Origin: JABWAM01 sp964653025
GTDB taxonomy: Bacteria > Verrucomicrobiota > Verrucomicrobiia > JABWAM01
Length of the DNA stretch: 13,344 nucleotides
Reading direction: 5' to 3'
NCBI GenBank assembly: GCA_964653025.1
Contig: CAZZBZ010000079.1
Location: forward strand, 1-13,344
This document shows positions 6,632 to 11,917 of the stretch, one piece after another. A program made the position numbers and the translations under genes. Numbering within the stretch: the stretch's first letter is position 1; every line of letters starts with the position of its first letter. The notes below the pieces were generated by a model. The model did no database searches. It was not told the DNA's origin and saw only the letters and a list, made by a program, of their open reading frames with translations.

Positions 6632-7444
6632 CTAGGAAACGTGCGGTCGCGGGAGGTTGGCCTCGAACTCGGCGCGGAGGTCGAGGGCGCCGTTCGTGGT
6701 GAGGGAGGAAAAGGTGTGCGGCTCGGTCGAGGGGGCCGGGCGGAAGTCCACCGCGCCGCCGGCCTCGGTGACGAGGAGGGCCCCCGCGGCGATGTCCCAG
6801 AGCTTGACCTTGTATTCGAGGTAGGCGTCGAGACGGCCCGAGGCGACGTAGGCCAGGTCGAGAGCAGCGGAGCCCATCGAGCGCACCTTGAGGGCGTTGC
6901 GGACGATGTGGGAATAGAGGCCGAGCCCCTGGTCGATCGAGATTCCGGACTTGGAGAAGCCGACCGAGATGATGCACCGGGCGAGATCCGGGCGCCGTGC
7001 GGCGCGGATTGGGCGGCCGTTGAGGAAGGCGCCGCCGCCGCGCGTCGCGGTGAACATCTCGTTCCGAGAGGGGTCGAAGACGACGCCGAGTTGGGCGGCG
7101 TAGCCCTCGTAGCCTTCGTGGTCACCGCGGCCCTCGACCCTGCGCTGGAGGGCGATGGAGACGGCGTAGTGGGGGATGGCGTGGCTGTAGTTCACCGTCC
7201 CATCGAGGGGATCCACGATCCAGCGCCACTCGGCGGAGGGATTTCCTCGGCTCTCCTCTTCCCCGACGATGGAGTGGGAGGGAAAGGCGGCGGCGAGGCG
7301 TGTCTCGATGAGGCGCTGGCAGCGGACGTCGAGTTCCAGTTTAACGTCGTGCTTCTCGGTAAGGTTGACCTTGAGTTCCCCGCCGAAGTTTTCGGAGAGC
7401 ACACGACCCGCTTCGCGGGCAATCTGGACAGCAGTTTCAAGCAT
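6632..7444 (-). CDS. Inositol monophosphatase family protein
   Basis: This is a Mg2+-dependent phosphomonoesterase of the IMPase/SuhB/CysQ superfamily. The 270 residues carry all metal-site motifs: GEEE at 61-64, WIVDPLDGTVNYSH at 75-88 (Asp78 and Asp81) and LWDIAAGALLVTEAGG at 215-230 (Asp217). Substrate cannot be assigned from sequence, and inositol-1-phosphate, other sugar phosphates or PAP are all possible. ATG at 7444 gives the typical N-terminus MLETAVQIAREAGRVL. The open frame extends 26 codons further upstream but into the palindromic intergenic element. There is no convincing SD. Residues 101-118 form an insertion of roughly 11 residues (RGDHEGYEGYAAQ) encoded by a 9-bp repeat. It is divergent from gdhA with 270 bp between them. 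Confidence 0.93.
   Translation of the reverse strand: MLETAVQIAREAGRVLSENFGGELKVNLTEKHDVKLELDVRCQRLIETRLAAAFPSHSIVGEEESRGNPSAEWRWIVDPLDGTVNYSHAIPHYAVSIALQRRVEGRGDHEGYEGYAAQLGVVFDPSRNEMFTATRGGGAFLNGRPIRAARRPDLARCIISVGFSKSGISIDQGLGLYSHIVRNALKVRSMGSAALDLAYVASGRLDAYLEYKVKLWDIAAGALLVTEAGGAVDFRPAPSTEPHTFSSLTTNGALDLRAEFEANLPRPHVS
7099..7125. repeat. 9-bp tandem repeat inside the IMPase gene
   Basis: CGTAGCCCT, CGTAGCCTT and CGTGGTCAC follow each other on the plus strand. They encode the periodic DHEGYEGYA on the minus strand. The tract coincides with a loop insertion relative to typical IMPases. Confidence 0.5.
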
Positions 7445-7485
7445 GGGGCGAAGTGGAGCAGAAGGGGTGCATGGGAGAAAGGAAG

Positions 7486-7616
7486 AAGCCACGGATCCCG
7501 CAGTCGCGGGATGGATGGTCACGGAAGGGATTCAGGGGTTCCGCCCTTGAGGCATGCCAAGTCCGTGTAGCGGACTTGGTATTCTGCCTCTGCCATCCGT
7601 GTTTCATCCGTGGCTT
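7486..7616. repeat. 131-bp palindromic element between IMPase gene and gdhA
   Basis: Its ends are an exact 11-bp inverted repeat, AAGCCACGGAT at 7486-7496 and ATCCGTGGCTT at 7606-7616. Inside are the hairpin ATCCCGC/GCGGGAT (7495-7512) and a longer hairpin at 7549-7590. The latter has outer GAGGCA/TGCCTC and inner CCAAGTCCG/CGGACTTGG stems. CATCCGTG is also directly repeated at the right end. No ORF is credible. It looks like a small non-coding dispersed element (MITE or REP-like). No target duplication was identified. Confidence 0.6.
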
Positions 7617-7657
7617 TCCCCCGGCGTTCCTGTCGAATCCTCTCCCAAGGGTTAGCT

Positions 7658-7695
7658 GCGCTTTTGCGCGCTTTTGCACTTGTGCGGCACCGTGC
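7658..7695 (+). promoter_or_regulatory. Repeat-rich gdhA control region
   Basis: GCGCTTTTGC occurs twice in perfect tandem (7658-7667 and 7668-7677). Two small palindromes follow, GCAC-TT-GTGC (7676-7685) and GCAC-C-GTGC (7687-7695). They overlap the predicted -35 to -10 interval, which fits binding sites for a regulator of nitrogen assimilation. No specific regulator can be named. Confidence 0.45.
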
Positions 7696-7704
7696 TTTTA
7701 TCTA
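7674..7704 (+). promoter_or_regulatory. Candidate gdhA promoter
   Basis: TTGCAC (7674-7679) and TATCTA (7699-7704) are separated by 19 bp, which is longer than ideal. The -10-like hexamer ends 10 nt before ATG, so the transcript would have almost no leader. This agrees with the absence of an SD. Confidence 0.35.
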
Positions 7705-7714
7705 ACAGCACGGC

Positions 7715-9055
7715 ATGAACGCTTCTGAAGTTGCCGATTTCCTCAAACGCGTCGTCGAGCGGCACCCGGCCGAACCCGAGTTCCATCAGGCGGTTGCCGA
7801 GGTGGTTCGGTCCGTGGCGCCCTTCGTCGCCGAAAACCCCCATTATCGGAAAGCCCGCATCCTCGATCGGATGGTCGAACCCGAACGGGTGATCACCTTC
7901 CGCGTCACCTGGATGGATCGCCACGGGGAGGTGCAGGTGAACCGGGGTCACCGCGTCCAGATGAACGGCGCGATCGGGCCCTTTAAGGGAGGATTGCGCT
8001 TTCACCCGAGTGTGACGCTCGGGATGCTCAAGTTTCTCGCCTTCGAGCAGACCTTTAAAAACTCGCTGACGACCCTGCCGATGGGCGGGGGCAAGGGGGG
8101 TGCCGACTTCGATCCGAAGGGGCGCACCGACGAGGAGGTGATGCGCTTTTGCCAGGCGTTCATGAACGAGCTTTGGAGGCACATCGGCCCGGATACGGAC
8201 GTTCCCGCGGGCGACATGGGGGTGGGCGGGCGCGAGATCGGCTTTCTCTTCGGCCAGTATAAGAAGCTGCGCAACGAGTTTGGGGGGGTGCTCACGGGCA
8301 AGGGGATCAACTGGGGCGGCAGCCGCATCCGCACGGAGGCGACCGGATACGGCCTCGTCTATTTTGTGGAAGAGATGTTCCACCATGTGGGCGACACCCT
8401 CACCGGCAAGGTGGTCAGCGTCTCGGGTTCCGGGAACGTGGCCCAGTACGCCGCCGAGAAGGCCATGCTCATGGGCGCCAAGGTGGTCACCTTCTCCGAT
8501 TCCGATGGCTTCGTCCACGACCCCGCGGGGGTGGACGCCGAGAAACTCGCGTTCGTGAAGGAACTCAAGGACCGAAAGCGCGGGCGCATCAAGGAGTACG
8601 CCGACAAGTTCAAGTGCGACTTCCACGCGAAGAAGAATCCGTGGGGCGTGAAGTGCGACGTGGCGCTCCCGTGCGCGACGCAGAACGAGATTGCCGGTGA
8701 CGACGCCCTCGCGCTCGTCAAGAACGGCTGCAAGTGCGTGGCCGAGGGGGCAAACATGCCGAGCACGGCAGAAGCGGTTCATGTTTTCATCGAGAAGAAG
8801 ATTCTCTTTGGGCCGGGCAAGGCCGCCAACGCCGGCGGCGTGGCCGTGAGCGGTCTCGAAATGTCGCAGGACAGCCTCCGCCTCTCATGGTCTCGCGAGG
8901 AGGTGGAAAAGCGCCTCTCCGAGATCATGACCGCCATCCACCGCCAGTGCGTCCACCACGGCGAGAAGAAGGGGTTCGTGAACTACGTGGACGGCGCGAA
9001 TATCGCCGGCTTCCGCAAGGTGGCCGAGGCGATGCTCGACCAAGGGTTGGTCTGA
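7715..9055 (+). CDS. gdhA: NADP-type glutamate dehydrogenase
   Basis: It catalyses reversible reductive amination of 2-oxoglutarate to glutamate and is the main ammonium-assimilating GDH in many bacteria. The 446 residues match the hexameric class I enzymes (about 447 in E. coli). Substrate-domain motifs are KGGLRFHPSV at 91-100 and PMGGGKGGADFDPKG at 122-136 with catalytic Lys127. Asp167 lies in VPAGDMGVGGREIG. The Rossmann domain carries GSGNVAQYA from 238. The acid-free pattern after beta2 (FSDSDG) suggests NADP(H), by family analogy. ATG at 7715 lacks an SD, and a -10-like TATCTA sits 10 nt upstream. The upstream repeats suggest regulated transcription. Confidence 0.97.
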   Translation: MNASEVADFLKRVVERHPAEPEFHQAVAEVVRSVAPFVAENPHYRKARILDRMVEPERVITFRVTWMDRHGEVQVNRGHRVQMNGAIGPFKGGLRFHPSVTLGMLKFLAFEQTFKNSLTTLPMGGGKGGADFDPKGRTDEEVMRFCQAFMNELWRHIGPDTDVPAGDMGVGGREIGFLFGQYKKLRNEFGGVLTGKGINWGGSRIRTEATGYGLVYFVEEMFHHVGDTLTGKVVSVSGSGNVAQYAAEKAMLMGAKVVTFSDSDGFVHDPAGVDAEKLAFVKELKDRKRGRIKEYADKFKCDFHAKKNPWGVKCDVALPCATQNEIAGDDALALVKNGCKCVAEGANMPSTAEAVHVFIEKKILFGPGKAANAGGVAVSGLEMSQDSLRLSWSREEVEKRLSEIMTAIHRQCVHHGEKKGFVNYVDGANIAGFRKVAEAMLDQGLV

Positions 9056-9056
9056 G

Positions 9057-9088
9057 GCTGTAGGCTACAGCAGAGGGCGTGCTGCTTT
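9057..9088 (+). terminator. Weak hairpins after gdhA
   Basis: GCTGTAG/CTACAGC (9057-9071) starts one base after the stop codon. It overlaps an alternative CAGCA/TGCTG hairpin (9068-9084) followed by CTTTC. Neither has a good U-tract, so termination strength is doubtful. Confidence 0.3.
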
Positions 9089-9109
9089 CGGGTCTCCCTC
9101 TCCTGTAGT

Positions 9110-9125
9110 CGGGGTCGTGACCCCG
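9110..9125. repeat. Short palindrome CGGGGT-CGTG-ACCCCG
   Basis: A perfect 6-bp stem with a 4-nt loop, preceded by CTGTAGT. It resembles the other GTAG/palindrome repeats of this window and may be a REP-type copy between gdhA and the next gene. Confidence 0.4.
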
Positions 9126-9231
9126 CTTCTGCGACGTTGTGCTCTTCCCGATAGCAACGCTTTCATTAACAACGTCGACCGCAAGCTGTTCGTCCCCTCC
9201 GGCTTGGCTTCCGTCGCGGTGCTGGGTAGTT

Positions 9232-9237
9232 TATCCT
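9232..9237 (+). promoter_or_regulatory. Candidate -10 element just before the 127-residue gene
   Basis: TATCCT ends 8 nt before ATG 9246, with no SD in between. No good -35 hexamer lies at normal distance. The call rests on similarity in sequence and position to the elements before gdhA and the SDR gene. Confidence 0.3.
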
Positions 9238-9245
9238 GCGTGAGC

Positions 9246-9629
9246 ATGGAACGCGCAGGATATGTCGGTCTTTTTAATGAGCCCTTCGGTCGTCCGCAGG
9301 TGGAGGCGATCGTGCAGTCGTGGATTGATCGATTCGGGAGTGTCGAGCAAACCGCGGGCACCGGCGCCCAGGTCCTTACCCTTCCGGTGCGCGCCGTGGC
9401 GGACCTCGTCTGGCAGAAGGACCTTCAGTTTCGAGTTCTCTCAGGTCACCAGTTTGCCTGGGTCTATATCACCATGGAATATCGCGTGGTCGAGACCTCC
9501 GGACTCGCACCGACGGGCGGGGATGCGCTCTGCCACGATGTGCTCGTGGACGCGCCAGGCTGCCGAGAGATCATCAACGAGCGAAACGACGAGCGACTTG
9601 AGCAACTCGAAAAGCTCGGGCTGATGTAA
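9246..9629 (+). CDS. Conserved-looking protein of unknown function (127 aa)
   Basis: I do not recognise the family. The 127 residues have no signal peptide or membrane segment and balanced composition, suggesting a small cytosolic alpha/beta protein. It runs from MERAGYVGLFNEPFGRPQVE through a central hydrophobic/aromatic stretch (VADLVWQKDLQFRVL, FAWVYITMEYRVVE). It ends in a charged helix (EIINERNDERLEQLEKLGLM). Two cysteines (Cys97 and Cys106) lie near the C-terminus. ATG at 9246 is preferred because an upstream in-frame ATG at 9117 falls in the palindrome at 9110-9125. There is also a -10-like TATCCT 8 nt before 9246. Frame length and codon use like its neighbours support a real gene. Confidence 0.65.
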   Translation: MERAGYVGLFNEPFGRPQVEAIVQSWIDRFGSVEQTAGTGAQVLTLPVRAVADLVWQKDLQFRVLSGHQFAWVYITMEYRVVETSGLAPTGGDALCHDVLVDAPGCREIINERNDERLEQLEKLGLM

Positions 9630-9646
9630 GAGAAAGGTGTTTATTT

Positions 9647-9676
9647 CGGTTCACGGTTCAGCGGTTCAACGGTTAG
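9647..9676 (+). repeat. CGGTTCA heptad tandem repeat
   Basis: CGGTTCA, CGGTTCA, G, CGGTTCA, A, CGGTTAG follow each other just after the 127-residue gene. The core CGGT spaced by 7-8 bp matches the tract at 2551-2578, indicating one dispersed repeat type. Confidence 0.7.
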
Positions 9677-9700
9677 CCTAGATTTCTCACAAGATCCGAT

Positions 9701-9767
9701 CCCGCCGTAGGGACACGGCGGGCTACCGGAGAAAATACGATATCCTTGGTAGCCCGTGATGTCCCTA
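9701..9767. repeat. Nested palindromic repeat
   Basis: Arms 9708-9727 and 9748-9767 are inverted repeats matching at 17 of 20 positions (TAGGGACA and CGGGCTACC blocks), with a 20-nt spacer. The left arm overlaps a second perfect hairpin, CCCGCCGT/ACGGCGGG (9701-9722). It looks like a REP-type dispersed element. Confidence 0.65.
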
Positions 9768-9803
9768 GTCTGCTGTCCCTGAAGTGCCTGCCATTATTTC
9801 TTT

Positions 9804-9874
9804 TGATGGAGGGCCACGCTTCGTCGTGGCCATCGGCCATCACAGAGGGCACGACGAAGCGTGCCCCTCCATCA
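9804..9874. repeat. REP-like doublet of two inverted hairpins
   Basis: Two 28-bp arms (9804-9831 and 9847-9874) are inverted copies matching at 26 of 28 positions, separated by 15 nt. Each arm contains its own perfect 7-bp hairpin, GGCCACG/CGTGGCC (9812-9831) and GGGCACG/CGTGCCC (9847-9866). The only two differences between arms are the two partners of one base pair, so the hairpin is preserved. This is the layout of bacterial interspersed REP pairs. Confidence 0.75.
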
Positions 9875-10021
9875 TTCAGAGCAAACTTCTCGAAATGTGC
9901 GAGATCCATAGTAGCAAGCATTTCGTGGACACCACACTAGCACGGGATCCGTCGGAAGGTGTTCCACGCGTGGCCCTTGGCAAGCCTACCGCCGCGGAGA
10001 AACTGAGGGAAACAGAGGGTT

Positions 10022-10906
10022 TCATTTATTCGAGAAGGGTGAGAAATGCGGACTGAAGCCCTCCCGATAGCTCGGGAACGCAGGCTTCCATCCCGTGGCG
10101 CGAAGGCGGGCGTTGGAGATGCGGCGGTTCGTGCCGGGGCTCGCGCCGTGGCGCGGTGGAGGTGCGGTTTCGTCGAAGTGAGGTAGCGCACGCCCGAGCT
10201 TCCCGCAGAGCCAGGCGACGACATCACCCTGGCGGGCGGGTTCGTCGTCGGTGGCATTGAAGATCTCGCATCCGGGCGCCGTCGGCGGGTGGAGCAGGAG
10301 GTGTTCGAGGGCGGACGCAGCGTCGTCGCGGTGGACACGGTTCATCCATGCGTTCGGTCGGCCGGGGAGGACCATCGCACCGTTGCGAAGGAGGTCGAGA
10401 AGGTGGGAGCGATTGGGGCCGTAGATTCCGCTGAAGCGAACGATCGCGGCGGGAAAACTGCCGGTGGAACGATTCGCGAGGAGGTGTTCCGCCTCGAGGA
10501 GAACTTTGGCGTTGGGTGTGGAGGGTTCGGGCGGGGAATCTTCCGCCACCCATTCCCCATCGGAGTGTCCGTAGACGGAGGTGCTACCGGTGGACGCGAA
10601 GAAGGGAGGAGGTGTTTTTCCGATCGCATCGAGGACATTTCGGAAGGCGTCGACATAAACCGCGCGATAGTCCCCGCCGCCAGCGGAGAGGGAGAACACT
10701 ACGGCGTCGAAGGCGCCCTCGCAGGCGCGGCGGGCGTCAGCGGGGTCGCGACAGTCGGCGACGCGGGCGGCGATGCCGCACGTGGCGAGGGCGGCCGCGG
10801 ATCTCTCAGAGCGAACCACGGCAGCGATGGCGATCCCCCGCGCGTGCAGCCGCGCTGCGAGAGTTGAGGCGACATAGCCGCAGCCGACAAGGAGGATGCG
10901 CTTCAC
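10022..10906 (-). CDS. YeeZ-like atypical SDR / NAD(P)-dependent epimerase family protein
   Basis: The 294 residues form an extended Rossmann-fold oxidoreductase-like protein. The nucleotide-binding motif GCGYVAS is at 8-14. The active-site region STGSTSVYGHSDGEWVAED (106-123) resembles the YeeZ group. Tyr112 is present, but the Lys expected four residues later is Asp116, so normal SDR catalysis is doubtful. WMNRVHRDDAA (187-197) matches the family's NxxHxDD segment. The C-terminus RLRATGWKPAFPSYREGF is also typical. No ATG fits. GTG at 10906 is chosen because homologous sequence begins there and a promoter -10 element lies 7 nt upstream, implying a leaderless mRNA. Substrate unknown. Divergent from the transporter with 141 bp between. 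Confidence 0.85.
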   Translation of the reverse strand: MKRILLVGCGYVASTLAARLHARGIAIAAVVRSERSAAALATCGIAARVADCRDPADARRACEGAFDAVVFSLSAGGGDYRAVYVDAFRNVLDAIGKTPPPFFASTGSTSVYGHSDGEWVAEDSPPEPSTPNAKVLLEAEHLLANRSTGSFPAAIVRFSGIYGPNRSHLLDLLRNGAMVLPGRPNAWMNRVHRDDAASALEHLLLHPPTAPGCEIFNATDDEPARQGDVVAWLCGKLGRALPHFDETAPPPRHGASPGTNRRISNARLRATGWKPAFPSYREGFSPHFSPFSNK

Positions 10907-10913
10907 AGGCTCG

Positions 10914-10941
10914 AAGATACCCCTTTCGCCCGTTCGCGCAA
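10914..10941 (-). promoter_or_regulatory. Predicted promoter for a leaderless SDR mRNA
   Basis: TTGCGC (10936-10941), a 16-bp spacer and TATCTT (10914-10919) lie on the minus strand. The -10 ends 7 nt before the GTG start, which places the transcription start at or next to the initiation codon. The -35 is identical to that of rpsA and tRNA-Cys. Confidence 0.5.
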
Positions 10942-11010
10942 CGGGGAGCGGAGGAAGATGGGGACGGACCGCTTGACTTGCCCCGCCGTTTTGCTGCTCT
11001 TTCCCACGGG

Positions 11011-11049
11011 ATGGGGTCGAGCGGACCCGCCTTTTCGAGCCGACCCCAT
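11011..11049 (+). promoter_or_regulatory. Hairpin covering the transporter start codon
   Basis: ATGGGGTCG (11011-11019) pairs perfectly with CGACCCCAT (11041-11049), which includes the first two bases of the start ATG. An alternative 5-bp hairpin GGGTC/GACCC (11014-11028) uses the same left arm and would free the start. The segments at 11017-11028 and 11035-11046 are direct repeats (11 of 12). No SD is present. Confidence 0.45.
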
Positions 11050-11914
11050 GAAAGAAGTCATCATCAAGCTCATCGAGATCCTGGTCCACGCGGTGTTTCC
11101 CGCCGTGGTATTCACGATCTGTTCGGAGATCACCCTCAGGGACCTGCTCGGTGAGATCAGGCATCCCTCACGGTTACTGAGAATCTCCCTGGTCAGCCTC
11201 CTAGCCGTCCCGGTGGCTACAGCGGCGACGTTCAAGTTTTTTGGCGCGGACATGGTGGTCACGGGCATCGCCCTTGTGGCGGCGATGGCCCCGGGGGACT
11301 CGTTTGCGCTTCTTGAGGCCGAAAGCAAAAAGGCCCGCATCACGCTTGCCGCCGCCACCATGACCTGGCTTTGCATCCTCATGCCGTTCACCGTGCCGGC
11401 ATGGCTTGCCCTGGCATCACAAGTGTTCCCCCTTCGCCTTGAGGCATCGCCGTTGGAGATCTTCACGACGGTGGCGCCCCTGACCATTCTCCCCCTTGCG
11501 CTCGGGGTGTTTTTCCGGGAAGTCTTTCCTGCATTATCGAACATCCTGAAAAAGATCACGGGCTCCTTCTTCAGGGTTGCGATCGTCATTGTGGCGCTGG
11601 CGTCTCTGCTCTATGCCCCCCAAGGGCTTGCGCATTACACGGCGGGGTCGGTCGTGGCCATCTGCGTGGCGGTCACCGCCGCGCTCTTCATGGGGTATTA
11701 CTGCGGGCTGCCCGAGCGCAAGGACCGGTTGACCTCGGCGCTCACGGCTTCACTCGGCAACTTCGCGGCGGTCATTTTAGTGGCCCACCTCAGCTATCCT
11801 CGGGCGCATATCGTTGCCGTGGCGGTGGTGTTCATTATGATCCGGTGGCTGGTGATCATGTTCTGGTATTTGATTCTGAGGCACTTCCTGATCGCGAGAG
11901 GCGAAACTCCCTGA
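11048..11914 (+). CDS. BASS-like (bile acid:sodium symporter family) membrane transporter
   Basis: The 288 residues are an integral membrane protein with about eight to ten hydrophobic helices and little loop. GIALVAAMAPGDSFALLEA (73-91) and LYAPQGL (188-194) resemble the bile acid/sodium symporter (SBF/BASS) fold. So does a conserved Gly-Asn in ASLGNFAAVILVAH (234-247). Family placement is by pattern only. The substrate, probably an organic anion, cannot be named. ATG at 11048 is chosen over an upstream in-frame ATG (10958) because membrane-protein sequence begins at MKEVIIKLIEIL and the extension is Pro/Arg-rich. The start codon lies in a hairpin. Its stop is only 3 bp from the stop of the convergent LssY-type gene. 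Confidence 0.75.
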   Translation: MKEVIIKLIEILVHAVFPAVVFTICSEITLRDLLGEIRHPSRLLRISLVSLLAVPVATAATFKFFGADMVVTGIALVAAMAPGDSFALLEAESKKARITLAAATMTWLCILMPFTVPAWLALASQVFPLRLEASPLEIFTTVAPLTILPLALGVFFREVFPALSNILKKITGSFFRVAIVIVALASLLYAPQGLAHYTAGSVVAICVAVTAALFMGYYCGLPERKDRLTSALTASLGNFAAVILVAHLSYPRAHIVAVAVVFIMIRWLVIMFWYLILRHFLIARGETP

Positions 11915-11917
11915 CGG

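Larger units (their letters stand above)
9630..10021. other. Gene-free stretch rich in palindromic repeats
   Basis: These 392 bp hold a heptad tract (9647-9676), a nested inverted repeat (9701-9767) and a REP-like doublet (9804-9874). The last 150 bp contain only a small palindrome CCACGCGTGG near 9964. No ORF has a plausible start or protein-like composition, and no clear terminator serves the SDR gene. Confidence 0.7.

Noticed and set aside
6427..7125. Extension of the rpsA frame upstream of 6426
   Set aside because: It is Ser/Pro/Arg-rich, overlaps the IMPase-family gene in another frame, and the SD and promoter support ATG at 6426.
9117..9245. Longer start for the 127-residue protein at 9117
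   Set aside because: The extension begins within a palindromic repeat and is not protein-like. ATG 9246 follows a -10-like element.
9630..10021. CRISPR array
   Set aside because: The repeats are inverted or degenerate heptads. There are no regularly spaced direct repeats with unique spacers.
9784..10056. Small ORFs across the REP doublet
   Set aside because: They translate the inverted repeats themselves, with no start signal or credible composition.
10050..10090. Palindrome CCCGATAGCTCGGG as an inserted repeat in the SDR gene
   Set aside because: The encoded C-terminus (TGWKPAFPSYREGF) fits the YeeZ-like family, so the palindrome looks incidental to coding.
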